Assembly (NCBI GenBank): GCA_004431415.1
Contig: QPMI01000516.1
Span: 124,001 to 188,000, forward strand
Length of the DNA: 64,000 nt
DNA from: Cyanophora paradoxa
Taxonomy: Eukaryota > Glaucocystophyceae > Cyanophorales > Cyanophoraceae
Direction: 5' to 3'
A program made the translations under genes and the position numbers. The stretch's first letter is position 1; each line of letters starts with the position of its first letter. The notes beneath the pieces are model-generated. The model did not search any database and had not been told where the DNA came from. It was given only the letters and a program-made list of their open reading frames with translations. Below, in pieces: positions 1 to 12,428 of this stretch.

Positions 1-1583
1 AGATGCGATTCACTGGCGCAGAATAAACCACCGCCATGACGTTACTCGAGCCTGTAGAGAGCACGCACACGTTACATTGCAGCCGGATATCGACCACAGC
101 AAGCCTTTTATTTTCGGGTACTCAATCTACACAGAACGCGCACTGATCCAGTCCGACGACGTCCAGGTGCTGCCGCTGAGCGACAGGCGGCGAATCCGGT
201 CGTTGCCCTGCCAGGCGCTGGCGTGAGCTTGAGCGGAGACGGACAGAATTCATTCTTTTGCCCCCGATCGCGAGTCCCCTGCGACCCTATATCTATGCAC
301 CGTGTCCGCGACGAACAGTCGGGATGCGGAACTCGCAGTGACGCCGCTCAATGTGCTGTGCGAGACAGTGTTAATGGCCTATGGTCGAATTCCGGATAGT
401 TTGCTGCAATATGAAGTACAATATGCAGCGCGCACTCGTACATAGCACTCGTCCCGGCGCCGTTGTCGCTGCCTGAAGCCGATATTAATAATGGGCTCAG
501 ACAGAATGCGGTGATGTTTGATTTTGATTTAATTTTGATTTTGCCAGTTGGGCTCTCGTCTTCAGAGGCCTCTTAAATTACGACGTCGCAGACACGCAGA
601 ATCGTGCACCGGTGCTAGAAGGGGAGAGTCGCCCGGAGATGAGTGCCGAGGTGCAGGTGCCGTCGACGCGAAACACGCCGGACACCGTGACGACGTACAG
701 GTTCGAGTCGAAAGTGCTGTAGTGAGCGGCTGCGGAAGGGCACGGTTTCGATTTTAGTTTAAGACATATGTACATTGTTTACAGGCCTTTTTTCGATGGC
801 GAACCTCGGATCGTGCTAAAGACTGCATTCGAGCCCGTTCCTGATCGATATCATGGGCGGAGCGGCGCGTCGACGTCAGAGTTTTAGAGAATCGGCGAAT
901 AATTAATTAAAATAGATCAGGGGCAAATAGTGCCAGCGTTGTGGCGTTAATGACGCGCACCTGCGACCGAAGTTGCGGTGGAGGAGGCAGATCTTCCGAC
1001 ACAGAACGCAGAGGCCCCAGGAGACAGGCCGCTCAGCGCACTCGGAACGCCGGCCGGCGTCGGCGAAATTTGCAGGATAGCTCGTCGAATTTGAACGCTA
1101 GCGCCAGAGTCTGCTCGACCATCATGTGAATGACTCGTGATTGGTGAATTCTTATCATACAGTCAAAGTTTTCTACGAAATACGCATACACGCGCGCGCG
1201 CACCCCTGATCTCGGAGGATTTAACGCTCTCAGCGACCGAAATCGAATTATCCAGGGAATTGTCGAGCACAGTTGCGCCAGCGCCGTTCCATAATATTAA
1301 TGCTAGGGACGCCGCGAAGATGGCGAGAAACAGTGCTGCGAGCGCGGCGCCTCTGCTTGAACCTACGAAGGAGCATTTAGATGAGGCCAAATCATTTGAA
1401 TTAAAATTAATTATAAAGTAATATTCTGCCAAATCGTGCGCATGCGCACATGCGTATGCTCGCGTTACCCACGCGCCTGCCGCGATTGCGCTTATCCGCG
1501 GCCTGACCCGTGCACTTGTCGACGGCTTCGCTGCTGCAGCTGGTGCCGCCGACGCCTCCGCTGTCGTTGCTGCTGCAGCTGGT

Positions 1584-1621
<38 letters not shown>

Positions 1622-2681
1622 GCATCGATATGTGTGCTCTCTGCGCTCGCCCGCCGTATGCATCCTATTCCGACGCGCTCCAGATGTATTTCGAGAGGAA
1701 CATCAACTCCGAGCAGAAAGCCTGGCCACCACGATCGATATGATGATCATCCAGATCTAGGTGTTCAGAGCTCGTAATCCGAAATACGCGCGCGCTGTAA
1801 TCCAGCTGGAGACTACACAGGCGCCGCGACACCTGGTAAGCTTAAGGCGCCTGCTGTGCCGTAAACGAGTCTATAATACAACACGTCCGCGTGCATCGGC
1901 GGCTGAGCGGCTGCTGATCATGAGCGCATGCGCACTTATTTGCATGTTTTCCTGCGGTTTTTACGCATACTAGTACTACGGCAGCTGCTACCGATCGCGA
2001 GTCAGATTCGCGACTCGCGAGTCGCGAGACTCGCGACTACTAGTAGTAAAAGTAGTAGCCGGCCGCCGGCGCCGGCCCGGCGGTTCGGCTGCGCCGGAGT
2101 ACTAGTCGCGCGCGCCGGTTGCTGCGGCCGCGGCCGCCGGGCCGGCGCAGGCGCCGGTCCGGAATCCCGCCGCCGGAGCTGCAGCTGGCTAGCGCTGCGC
2201 GTTCGCGCAGCGTTAACGTTGCGCGCGCGCCGCGGCGCCGCGGCGTGTGCCCGGCGCCAGCGCGCGCTCCCTGCGCACCGCGGCGTGTGCCGGGCGCGCG
2301 CCGAGGCGTGCCCGCCCACCCCTCCGCGGACTCGCGCACGTACCCCCCCGACACGCGCCGAGCCCGCGCCGGAAAGGAAGATGAGAGGCCCGCGGCGCGC
2401 CTCGATCAAGGATCAGCGATCGGCGTACGCCTGCGCGTGCTTCGTGCGCGCCTCCTGTAGAAGCACATGCAGCGCGAAGTCCGCAACCTCGGCCAGCGCA
2501 CGCCGCTTGCAACCTCGGCGCTGTAAGCGTATCGGAGGATTCGGAGCGAGGTTCTCAGAGCGCCGAAGCCGGCGCTCTGCTCGCTCGGACCGCGGCTTGG
2601 TAGCGCGAACCATCTGCAGCTTGCGCAGTCGTAGGAATCGCTTCTGGCAACTGCAGCCCCGATCGCAAGCCGCGCACGTCC
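1..2681. other. Left flank without a recognisable gene
   Basis: No open frame here resembles a known family or shows the spliced, alanine-rich composition of the neighbouring genes. A GCC triplet run lies at about 1588-1620, preceded by a short direct duplication of a CTGCAGCTGGTGCCGCCG word. A cluster of overlapping palindromes made of CGCGACTCGCGAGTCGCG words lies at about 2005-2040. The last 450 bases are GC-rich and hold a copy of a dispersed repeat listed separately. This part may include the promoter and 5' leader of the protease gene downstream, but no TATA-like site could be fixed. Confidence 0.5.
2237..2347 (+). repeat. Dispersed upstream repeat, copy A
   Basis: This stretch shares two blocks with 12172-12252. 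The first is a GCCGCGGCGTGTGCCCGGCG word. The second is a 30-base perfect match, 2306-2335 here and 12211-12240 there, followed in both by a GTACCCCCC run. Copy A has its first block nearly duplicated at about 2278-2297. Both copies sit a few hundred bases upstream of the first exon of a multi-exon gene (protease here, myosin there). It could be a promoter element, a shared 5' leader exon with a GTACCCC donor, or a mobile fragment. Confidence 0.6.
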
Positions 2682-5600
2682 ATGCCGGCGGGAACGCACA
2701 CGCGGCGGCTGTCGGCGGGCGTCGCCTTCCTCGGCCTGTCGCTGGCGATCTTGCTCGCCGTCCACGGGGCCGAGGGCGGCGGCACGTCCGGCGATAGCGC
2801 TGCAGCCTCTGCTCGAGTGTACATCGTGGTGCGCGTCGCCCTGGGACTGCCCGCTGTCGAGCTTCTGACCGCGCCTGACCGATACCTGTGCCTTCGATTC
2901 GCGCAGCGCTTCAAAGAGCAGGCCGCAGGTATGTATGCGATCCGTACGCGCTTTCGAAGCCGCAGCTGCAGGCAGTCATTTCCCTCGCGCGCAGCGGAGG
3001 CCGTGGGCTCGTCCAGCCTCCGCTCGGCGCAAGTGCGAGCCGCGTCCGGAGAGCTCGCCGGGCGTCTTCGGAGCGCAGTCGGCCGCATGCACTCCGAGCG
3101 GCTCGCGGCGTTCCAGGAGCAGCTGCCGACGCTGGCGGCGGAGGCCAGCGCGGCGGGCCGCGGGCCACCGAGCGCGCCGCCCGCACCCGTCTTCGCCATC
3201 CGACGCGAGCTGCAGTCGATCTTTCCCGGAATCATCGCCAAGTGCGCGCGCCTACTCGCTTACTCAATCTCGCTGCTCCGGTCCTGCGCCGGCGCCGCCG
3301 CGCGCGCGGGTCGCTGATCGCGAGGGACCGAACGAACGCCCCGCAGCATGTCGAACGACGCGGCTATCCTCGCCCGCGGCATGTCCGAAGTCGCCGACGT
3401 GCGCCCCCCCACCTTTCCCGGCCCCCTCGACTTTCCTCCTCTTCGAAATTTGAATTCGAAAATTCGAATTCGGAAGGTCGAGGAGGACGGAATCGTCGAG
3501 GCGACCGCCACGCAGTCCGGGAGTGGTACGCCAAATTCAAAAACGGCGCCGCCGACCCCGGCGCTCACACGCGTACCCCCCCGCCAGGCTGGAACCTGGA
3601 TCGAATCGACCAGCGGCTGCTCCCCTTGAACAGCGCCTACACGTACGGCCCGACGGGCGCGTTCGAATCCCGCCCGCCCCTCTTTCGGCGCAGGCGCTGA
3701 TGAGTCCTTCCTTCGCTCCTGAGCAGGCGCCGGCGTCTCAGTGTCAGTGCTGTCTTGATTATTTCAAATTTGATCCGCCGGCGCTGAGCCTCTGCTCCGA
3801 GTTTAATTTGATCGAATTCGATCCGCGGCTGTAGGTATGTGCTGGACACGGGCATCCTGACGGCCCACACCGAGTTCGAGGGCCGCGCCGTCCCCTCTTT
3901 CGACGCCTTCGGCGGTGCGACGGCTACGCCGCGCCGGCGCCGCGCCGCTCCGGCCGCTCTTTCTGAACTTCTCGGGGGGTACAGGCGACGCGCAGGACTG
4001 CCACGGGCACGGGACGCACGTGGCGGGCACCGTCGGCGGGCGGACCTTCGGCGTCGCAAAGGGCGTGACCCGTGCGCCCCCCTTCTTCTTCTCTTCTTCT
4101 CCTCCTCCTAACCCTTCGCCCTGCAGTGCACGGCGTCCGAGTGCTCGACTGCGCGGGGAGCGGCTCGTGGTCCCGTGTGATCGCCGGGCTCGACCACGTC
4201 AAGGCCACCCGGTGCGCCTAACTGGTTACAAGGCCGCCGCCACCTAACGCACAGCTGCAAAGAGAGTGGAACCGCTTTTTCATTTTTCTTAGTATCATAA
4301 GCGTGGGAACGCTCGTTCGCTAGAAATGAGGACAATTCTGATCGTGACCGCGCCTCGCCCGGCTCGTTCGCAGGACCGGGCCCGCCGTGGCCTCGCTCTC
4401 CCTCGGCGGGGGCGTCTCCTCGTCCCTCAACGCCGCCGTCGAGAGGTGCGGTACCCCCCCCTCCCCGCGGCTCGAGGAGGTCAATTCGATCGATGTACCC
4501 CCGACACGGACCCGCAGCCTCGTCGCGGATGGGGTCGTCGTCGTCGGTACTGTACCCCCGTCCTCCCTCGTACCCCCCCTCCGCCCCTCACTCGTTTCCC
4601 GCGCGCAGTCTCAGCCGGCAACAACAACGCGGACGCCTGCCTTCAGTCCCCCGCCTCCGCACCAGGGTTCCCGCCAGCCACGCGTTCAGCAGAGTACCCC
4701 CCCGCTGCTGCTCACTCCCCCCCTCCTACCCCCCGGCAGGGCGATCACCGTCGGCGCCACGACGAGCACGGACGCCCGCGCCTCCTACTCCAACTGGGGC
4801 TCCGTAAGCTATTTACAACACTGCCACTTAGCGCCCAAGCCCCTCTAACTAACGTGTGACTCCGTCTGCAGTGCGTGGACATCTTTGCGCCCGGGTCGAG
4901 CGTTGCCTCGGCTGGCATCGCCTCCATCACCGCCCAGGTCCGCTCGCTCGCTCGCTCGCTCGCATTCCCCGTGGGCCTGGCCGGAAGCTAAGCCAGAAGC
5001 TAGAAATTTCCACACGGCACAGGGGTCTCCCCTTCCTCTGGGCAGGGGGGGGAAGGGGAGGGGGGTACACGCGCCTCGCGGAGGAAGCCGGCCCGGCTCG
5101 CGCGTTTGATCCAGGGGCAGAGATACCCCCCTCACACCCCCCTCCCTCCCGCCCCTCCCCCTCCTCCCCCAACCCCCCTCCCCTGCCCCTCCCCTGATGC
5201 CTCCACTCACGCCTTCGTCGCAGGCGACGATGAGCGGGACGTCGATGGCGGCGCCGCATGTCTCCGGCGCCGTCGCCCTCTTCCTTGAGGTACCCCCCGT
5301 CCTCCTCCTCCTTTTCCTCCTCCTCCTCCTCCTCACTCCTCCTCCAGGGGTCGCCGACGGCCTCGCCGGGGGACGCGGCGGCGGCCCTCGCCCGCTCCGC
5401 CACGCCAAACCTCGTCTCCGGCGCCGGCTCCGTGCGCCCACCCGCCCGCCCCTTCCTTCGCTCTTCTTCTGCTTCTGCTTTCTTCTCCTTTTTCTGCGCT
5501 TCCACTTCTTGAGCCCCCGCCTCTTTGCTCTCTAGCGCACTTTAGGCCTTCGAGATTTCCCGCCGCGAGGCTTTCTTCTGTCCTTCTTTCCTTCCGTCTC

Positions 5601-7821
5601 GGCTCCCGCGTTCCTTCTTCCTCTCCTTTCCTTTCCTGTCCTTTCTTTTCTCCCTTCTTTCGCCGCCTGCGCTGACCGAGTCATTCGCGGCGCGCAGCGC
5701 TCGCCGAACCTGCTCCTCTACGTGGATCCGCGTACCCCCCTGCGTGAGTCGCGTACCCGATCCGGTCCGATCCGATTCGTCTGACGCGCCCGGCCCGGCT
5801 CGCACGCAGAGGGCGATGCCTTCTCGCCGCCCCCGACCCAGGGCACGCCCGTCGCCACGCCGCCCCCGCCCACCCCGTCCCCTTCCCCCAAGCCGGCCCT
5901 TCCGACCCCGGCGCCCGGCACGACTGTCCCGGCCCCGGCGCCGGCCCCGCCGACCCCGACGCCCACCGCCCTCCCCGCCACCGGTGAGAAGAAGCCTTTC
6001 CCTCCCCGCCACTCGCCTCTCGCCTCTCTCCGAGAGAGCCTCCGCTGACCACCGGTCCTCCGCAGGCTCCTTCTCGTGCCCCGCGGCGGCCCGGCTCGCC
6101 GCCTGCTCGACCGTACAGGGCGACACCCGAGCGGCCGCCTCGCTCCTACCCCCCGCCTTCAGGTCCGAAAGAGAAGAGGAAAGAGTATAAAAGGGAAGAC
6201 CGGCGCTGACTCTCCCCCGCTCGCTCGCTCGCCCCGCGAAGCACGCACGCGAGCGGCGAGTCGTACTACTCCCTCCGCGTGGAGCGCAGCGGGTGCCCCC
6301 GCCCCGCCCGCCCCGCCTCCCCCAGGCTCAAACTCGAGCCCGCGCTCCCCCAAGGACGTACACGATCTCTCTGTGCACGGGGACCGCCTTCGACACGCTC
6401 CTCTACATCTTCGATTCCTGCCCGCTCGCCGGCGCCACCGCCACGGCCGCCCGACTCGTCCGCTTCGACGGTGCTCGGCCCTCGGCGTCGCCGCCGGCAT
6501 CGCCCTCGGCGTCGCCGTCCGGCTGACGGCGAGCGGTCCGTTCGGCGCATACGCAGACAACGGGTGCCCGCGCGGCGCGAAGCAGTCCCGCATGTCGGTC
6601 GCCCTCGCCGCCGGCGCCACCTACACGGTGCGCCCTCATTATTAGAGCAACATCTCTATTATCATCTTAAGCAATATCTCTATAATCATCTTAAGCAATA
6701 TCTCTATTATCATCTTAAGCACTATCTCTATTATCATCTTAAGCAATATCTCTATTATCATCTTAAGCAATATCTCTATTATCATCTTAAGCAAGCTTGG
6801 TCTCTTGGTCTTAAGCACAGTGCGCTATTCTTTTGATGAGCAATAGATCGAGTACTACTAGTACTCTAAAGAGCAAGCTTGGTCTGAGCGACTTGACCTC
6901 GACGCACCGACCGACCGCCCGCCCGCCCCCCCCCCCCCTTCCCCCCCCCCTCTTCCCTGGACCTCTCCTGCAGCCCCTCCTGACGCCTGTACTTGCTCGC
7001 TTCTGCTCACTTGTACTTGTAGGTCGTCGTGGAGGGCCGGAACCGCGCCTCGGGACCCTTCTCCCTCACAGTCGTCGCCGACGTGCAGGCCAACTGCCCC
7101 ACCGGTGCCCAGGAGCCACCCGGCTTTCGGCTTTCGGCCGGCCAACGCCCCTTCTTCTGAGCCGCGCCGCAGGCGTCGCCGCGAACGAGCACCTGGCGCT
7201 CATGAACCTAGCCAGCGGGGACGAGGAGGTGGGGGAGAAGGACCTCTCCGCTGCCTCCGCGTCGGCCGCCGGCGCCGCGCCCGCGCCCGCGGCAGGGAGG
7301 AGCGATTCCGGCGGCGCGGCCGCGACGTGGGTCGCGGCCGGCGCCGGCGTCGGGGGCACGCTCTTCGTCGTGGGCCTCGTCGCTGCGGTTGTGGCGGCCG
7401 CCGTAGTCGCGCGGCGGCGGAGGCGGCGGCGCCGCACGTCGGCCGCGCTCGTCGCGGGTCCCGCGCCCGCCGCCGCGCTCCCGCCGCCCACCCGGGCCAC
7501 AGCGCAGCCGCGCCGCCCTGCTCCTCATCGGCGGCCCGCCGGCGGACGGCATCGCCGGCGGGGCCCTGCAGCTGTCGCTGGCGCCGCCCTCGCCCAGCCA
7601 GAAGCGCTGCGACTCGCCGGAGAGCCCCCGGGCCGCCTCCTCCCCCGGCTCGGGGGGGGAGGAGGAGGGGTGCCCTGGGCCCAAGCGGCCCCGTACGCGG
7701 CGGGGGCGCACCCCGCGCCCCGGCCGCGCCGTCAGCGTCGCAGGGCCCGGGTCGCCTACAGCTGGCGCCGCCGCTGTCTCCGGCCGCCGCCTGTTCACGG
7801 GATTGGGCCCTCAGGAGGCCT
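2682..7821 (+). CDS. Subtilisin-like serine protease (S8), membrane-anchored, with PPC-like domain
   Basis: The ATG at 2682 opens a hydrophobic signal sequence ([13 protein letters not shown]). An I9-type propeptide follows, ending in [13 protein letters not shown] near 3480-3520. The S8 catalytic elements are spread over spliced exons: Asp in YVLDTGI (exon from 3835), His in HGHGTHVAG (about 4000-4033), the oxyanion Asn in [10 protein letters not shown] (about 4610) and Ser in [11 protein letters not shown] (about 5225-5275). Then come [10 protein letters not shown], a Pro/Thr-rich linker (5815-5985) and a beta-rich segment resembling the prepeptidase C-terminal (PPC) domain ([43 protein letters not shown]; 6250-7095). 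Near 7320-7430 a transmembrane helix ([19 protein letters not shown]) is followed by eight Arg, the usual stop-transfer pattern. The Ser/Pro-rich tail is frame-uncertain: TAG at 7821, or TAA-type stop at about 7858. About 14 introns with GTGCGC or GTACCC donors. Likely role: cell-surface or secretory-pathway proteolysis. Confidence 0.85.
6647..6796 (+). repeat. 24-bp tandem repeat inside a protease intron
   Basis: Six near-identical copies of a 24-base AT-rich unit (TATCTCTATTATCATCTTAA plus GCAA) are joined head to tail, with single-base differences such as TATAATC and GCACTATC. It lies just after the PPC-domain exon that ends near 6630 (donor GTGCGC) and before the exon encoding [11 protein letters not shown]. 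The AT content contrasts sharply with the surrounding exons. It is an intronic minisatellite. Confidence 0.85.
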
Positions 7822-7858
7822 AGGGGGCCCTTGGGCCCTATGTTTCCCTCAAGTATAG

Positions 7859-9417
7859 TATCATATGACACCTTGACCAACGTTTAACATGTTCTCTTCT
7901 TTCAACCTAGATTGAAGGCACTGCGCTTTATGATGAAGCCTGGCCTCGCGCTTTTTGATTCCAGCGCTTTTTGATAATAGAAAACGAATTCATTCGATTT
8001 AATTCTGTCTTTTGCAGTCAGCTGCAGACATCTATAACTAACGATGCGTCCCTAGCGAGCGTACTTTTTCAGCTAGCGTGTTTATACCGCTGCCGCGCGG
8101 CGCCGGCGCGGCGTACGCCGCGCCTACGGTGCGCGGTCCTGCAGCTGCGCGGGGCTAAGCGCATGCGCTGCCATGATGCGCATGCGCAGCAGCCGGCGCG
8201 CCAGCGGAAGCCGGACCCATGGCCACGCCGGCTGATCATGAGCGCTGGTGCCGCAGGGCGCCAGCGCTGGCGTCGCGCGCGGCAGCGCTGCACTGCCGCA
8301 TGGCAGTCTCCCCGGCATACATGCGCACCGAAACGGCGCCGGCCCGCCGGCGCCGCAGCGCGCCCCGCGCGGACGCCGCCGGGCTCGGGAGCTCCGGCCG
8401 CCAAGGCAGCTAGCTGCCAGGCTGGGGCCCAGGGCCCGGGGGGGCCGAGCTCGAGTGGGGGCCTGGGGCCCTGGGGGTACCGCGCCAAGTTGACGGCAAC
8501 CGATCAAACCTCCGCAGCAATCGTTGACCAAAACAAAAAGCAAAAACAATATGTTTTTCATATCGCTTTGTCCCTTCAGACCTCGAAGCGGCATCCGCCA
8601 ATCAGCTCGCTTGCGCGCGCGTGCCGGCGCGCGCCGCAAACTATTATTTTTTCTTTTTTTGGTTGGATATTATCGGATATTATCGAACAGTTTCGGCTAA
8701 GCATTATACAGAAGTTCAGTTACTTCTGCAACTGAAAGGATTAATCCCGACATCACGTCGATTGCATCCATCAGCGGTTACGCAATCGATATCGCATGCG
8801 GATTGTGCCGAATTTGTGCGATCGCGAGCTTCCGAAGTTCGCAGCTCAATTGATGAAGCTTGCGATTTGCGCGCGCGCGCGGGCCGGCCGGCCGGGCGGT
8901 GCGCGCGCGCGGCCTTCGATAGCAAGCCGGCGCTGGCCCGGCGGCGCCCGGGCCGGGCCGGCCCGGCGCCGGCGCGCGCGCGGGATCGAAGATTCCGAAT
9001 TAAGATTCGCCTCCCGGATCGGAGATCATCGGACTCAAGTCACTCAACGCCGAGTCGGAGTCGCTTCAGCCTTCATGATCAGGCTTGCTTAAGCGCTGCA
9101 AGTTGCTTCCCTATCAGCTACCAACGCGTACTAGTATATATACACTGTGACTGTGTGACAGGCCAAGGCTCAGCGGCCCAGCCAGCGCCGCTGACATCAG
9201 CTGCAAAACGGGCCAAACGTCAACGTATTGCTTCCCCATCACTGAGAGTCAGTTGCAAGCTCCCAGCAGCTGCAGGCGCCGCAATAGATCAGCTGCAAAC
9301 GAGCCTCTCCGGCATCGATATATATCGCGCGCGCGGCGGTCCGTCGGACCAGCGCCCTTGAAACAGACACGTGCACAGCGGCCGACGCCGACGGCAGCAA
9401 CGTTAACAGTGCAGAGG
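7859..9417. other. Intergenic stretch
   Basis: No gene recognised. The sequence alternates AT-rich pieces with GC-rich blocks dense in self-complementary words, for example GGCCGGCCGGGC and GGCCCGGCGCCGGCGCGC runs at 8870-8990 and CATGCGCTGCC/CATGATGCGCATGCGCAG at 8160-8190. It separates the protease gene from the bHLH gene and presumably holds the latter's promoter; no TATA-like element could be assigned with confidence. Confidence 0.5.
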
Positions 9418-10298
9418 ATGGAGAGCTCGAGCCGTAGCGTCGGCGCGCACGCGCATCGCCGCCGCGCTGCGAGCGCGCACTCCCTGGACCGACTGCTCGA
9501 CAACGTTAACGGATGCGCGGCCGGGCCGCAGGCGGACTGTCTCGTGTCGCAGCCGAGCCGCCTGAGCAGTCTCAACGTTGCAATTGACGCCGCCGGCTCC
9601 CCCTCGTCCCATAGCCATGACCAAGCGCCCCCCGTCGCGAGCACCGCCAACAACTGGCAAGGTCAGTTGCCGTGTTTTTCCCTGCAGCTGGTCCTGCCGT
9701 CCTGCCGTGCTTTTAATTTCCTGGGCTCGCGGCCGTGCGCTTCCCCTAATTAGAAAGCCTCGTTTGGATCTGCCCCCCCTAATAAGATCTACGCCCTCGC
9801 CGAGTCGTTCGGCCGGCGGCCGGCGGCCGTCAGCTCGAGCTCCCACTAAATCCGCCCTCTTGCCCGCGCGCAGTCGGGCAGTGCGACTCGCCGGCGTCGC
9901 CGCCGTCGACATCGGAGGAGCCGTCGGGCGCCCCCGGGGCAATTCGGTTGCGGGGAGCTCGGAAGGGCTCGCAGTCCGGATCCCCCGGCTCGGGCTCGAC
10001 CTCGAATCCCGAGTGGCGCGCCTTCAAATACGGCCGCGAGAAGGTGCGGAGGAGCGAGATGAACGAGCGGTTCCAGCAGCTCGCGGTGGCGCTGCACGTG
10101 ACCCTCGAGAAAGGCATAGTCCTCCAGCAGGCGATCTCGACGATCCAGAAGCTGCAGCAGCAGAACGAGTCTCTCGAGGACGACCTGAAGCAGATGAAGG
10201 CCCAGAACGCCGTGCTCCACAGCCTGCTCCGCAGCATGACAGGGCTGCCGACCTGCGGCTCGGCCCTTCCTTGCAGTTATAATTATGGCCTGCTGTGA
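9418..10298 (+). CDS. bHLH-zipper-like transcription regulator
   Basis: A two-exon gene of 222 codons with junctions that check in phase: exon 9418-9661, intron 9662-9873 (GT-AG), exon 9874-10298 ending in TGA. The first exon is Ser/Arg/His-rich, and the second opens with a Ser/Pro-rich segment. The C-terminal 75 residues carry a basic stretch (KYGREKVRRSEMNERFQQL), a helix, a short LEKG loop, a second helix (IVLQQAISTIQKLQQQN) and a continuing leucine-spaced coiled coil (LEDDLKQMKAQNAVLHSLL). This matches basic helix-loop-helix/leucine-zipper factors, where the R/K-x-E-M/L-N-x-R-F pattern is typical. The loop is shorter than in plant ILR3-type proteins, and the usual KxDK before helix 2 is only partly kept. 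It probably binds DNA as a dimer; the target is unknown. Confidence 0.75.
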
Positions 10299-12428
10299 TT
10301 TTGTGATGGTTTTTATTATTAGTCAGATTCTGCCCTTTTCCGTGATGGCATCGATGGTGCACAATCTTTTTCGATTTAGTACAGTACTAGCACAGATATC
10401 AGCTGCGGTGTTGCGGCCTGGCAGTGTTTTCACTGAGTCACCATAAATCACTGAGTCACCAGACTGTTCAGTAACCTCAGCGGCGCCGGCTAGCTATATA
10501 GATAAGATATATAGTTGTTTAAGTAGGTACCGTAGAAGAGTAACTGAAGCAGGTGAATTTCGAAATTAATCGAATTCGAGTGGGGCCCGGGGGTCACTGA
10601 ATCACTGCTCTGGTCGATTTGGCTGGATAAAATAATGGAAAGCGATTGGCGAGAAACTGAAGCGTTTAATACTAGCTAGTATGCATCTTGATGCTAGAAT
10701 AAGGCTCAGTTTCGTGCGGATGCGGTACGAAATTTTCCTAGATGTATGGCCATACAAAAGCGACGAGGAAAAGGCCAGTTTCGCGGCGAGCTAGCCGAGC
10801 TAGCAGCGCGCCCGGCCGGCGTCTTATTGCCCCAGCGTTCGAGTCCCGGGAAGGGCAGTTGGGGGGAGCGGGGGGGCCTGGGCGGGCCTTGAGCTGCCTT
10901 GCGCTGTCGAGGGCTGAAGAGGGGGCCGGGGCGCAGCGACCCCCGAGGCCAACTTCTGCACGGCGAGACATTGGCGCGAAACCAAAAATTTCCCTGCTCT
11001 AGATTGCTCTAAACTGCACTTCAGACGTGCTCAGTTTCGCGCCAATCGTTTGCTGTGCTCCGCTAGAATTTCGGTTGGACATGTATGGCGAATTCACTGG
11101 CTGAACTAGCTATATAGCGTTTGCCAAGTTGCACAGTGCAGTACTAGTGGCGAACTGCGACTCACTCAATGACTATAGCTAGCAGGGAGCCTACGCGTAC
11201 GGAAATTAATTAAACGAGGAGAGCTAAGCTGAGCTAAGCTAAGCAATATATCATAGTATATATACGTAGCAGGGCGCGTTAATGTGAACAAGGTGACTCG
11301 AGTGCACGTAGGTGATCATGACAGATCACCATGAATGAGGCTGCCGCGATTCCCATATGCATAAATTCGAAATATAAACGATGGAAAGCTCGCGCGCGCA
11401 GGCCAGTGCGATGCACGATGTATACGTAGCAGCGGGAAACACGGCGATCGAGCACGTACGATAGCGATCGCGATGGATACACGCACGATCACGATAGACC
11501 AGCTGCAGGCTGGAGGGTGATATCGATGGAAGAGGAGGGGGTGGGAGAGATGTAGATCTAGAGGGCCCGGGGGCGAAGGGGCCGGGAGGGGGGGGGAGGG
11601 GGGGGGGGGGAGGGGGAAGAAATTAAAGGGGAGAGGGGGGAATGCAGATCTAGCTATATATATAGCCTAGTAGAGGGGGGGTGGGGTTCACGGTTGAGGG
11701 CGGGAGATGACGAATTCGAATTCGAAGGGGTGTCCGCCGCATGCGCATGGGCGATCGCGAGCATGAGGCAGATCTAGCTAGAGGGCAGACTCCTGCGGAC
11801 GGATCCGGAAGAGTAAGCTTTTGATCATCGGATCTAAACGGGACTCGCCAGGCCGGGCTCGGGGAATCGCGATTGCTCGGCCGCGGGCGCACATCGGAGG
11901 GAAGCCTTGAAGCGAGCTCGAGGGCCTCCGGAGGCGAGGCCTACTAGCTAGGGGGACCAAGCGCTACCCCCGGTACCGGGTAGCTGCAGCTGATTTAACT
12001 CGCGTGCACGTGCACCCATAAAAGGCGACCGGACCGTCGGACATCATCGGGACATGTACATCGATATCGATCGATATCGATATCGATATCGAGCTAGATA
12101 CACTGCGGCGCCGGCAGGCTGGCGGCAGCGCCGCTCGGCGCCGGCGCGCGGCTGATCATGAGGGCCCGCCGCCGCGGCGTGTGCCCGGCGCACGCCTACA
12201 ATCCACCAGAGCGTGCCCGCCCACCCCTCCGCGGACTCGCACGCGTACCCCCCGTAACGCGAATGGGACTGGCCAGCGGCGCGCGCAGGATGCAGGGCCT
12301 CGCTCCGCTCTGCTGCGATCCCTCATCACCGTCGACGGAGCGCGACACCGATCGCCCTCCCCCGGATCCGCCTGCCGCGCTGTCTTCGATCAGCTGCAGC
12401 TGTGGCGGCAGGCCGAGGGCGTGTTCCT
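10299..12428. other. Intergenic stretch with poly-G tract
   Basis: No gene recognised over about 2.1 kb. Visible features are a near-pure G/A purine tract at about 11525-11640 containing runs of 10 or more G, ATCGATATCGATATC palindromic repeats at 12061-12090, a TATATAG-rich patch at 10490-10520, a GAGCTAAGCTAAGC-type repeat at 11220-11245, and the second copy of the dispersed upstream repeat near the right end. A short exon or 5' leader for the myosin gene may lie in 12150-12428. Confidence 0.5.
12172..12252 (+). repeat. Dispersed upstream repeat, copy B
   Basis: This matches 2237-2347 in two blocks separated by a shorter unrelated spacer. The right-hand block, 12211-12240, is 30 of 30 identical to 2306-2335, and both are followed by a GTACCCCCC run. 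It lies about 180 bases upstream of the chosen myosin start and just after a GCTGATCATGAG word that also occurs near 1914 and 8230. Confidence 0.6.

Noticed and set aside
1928-2797. A 289-codon plus-strand ORF upstream of the protease
   Set aside because: Composition is Arg/Ala-rich shadow type, it overlaps the protease signal-peptide exon in another frame, and no domain or splice pattern supports it.
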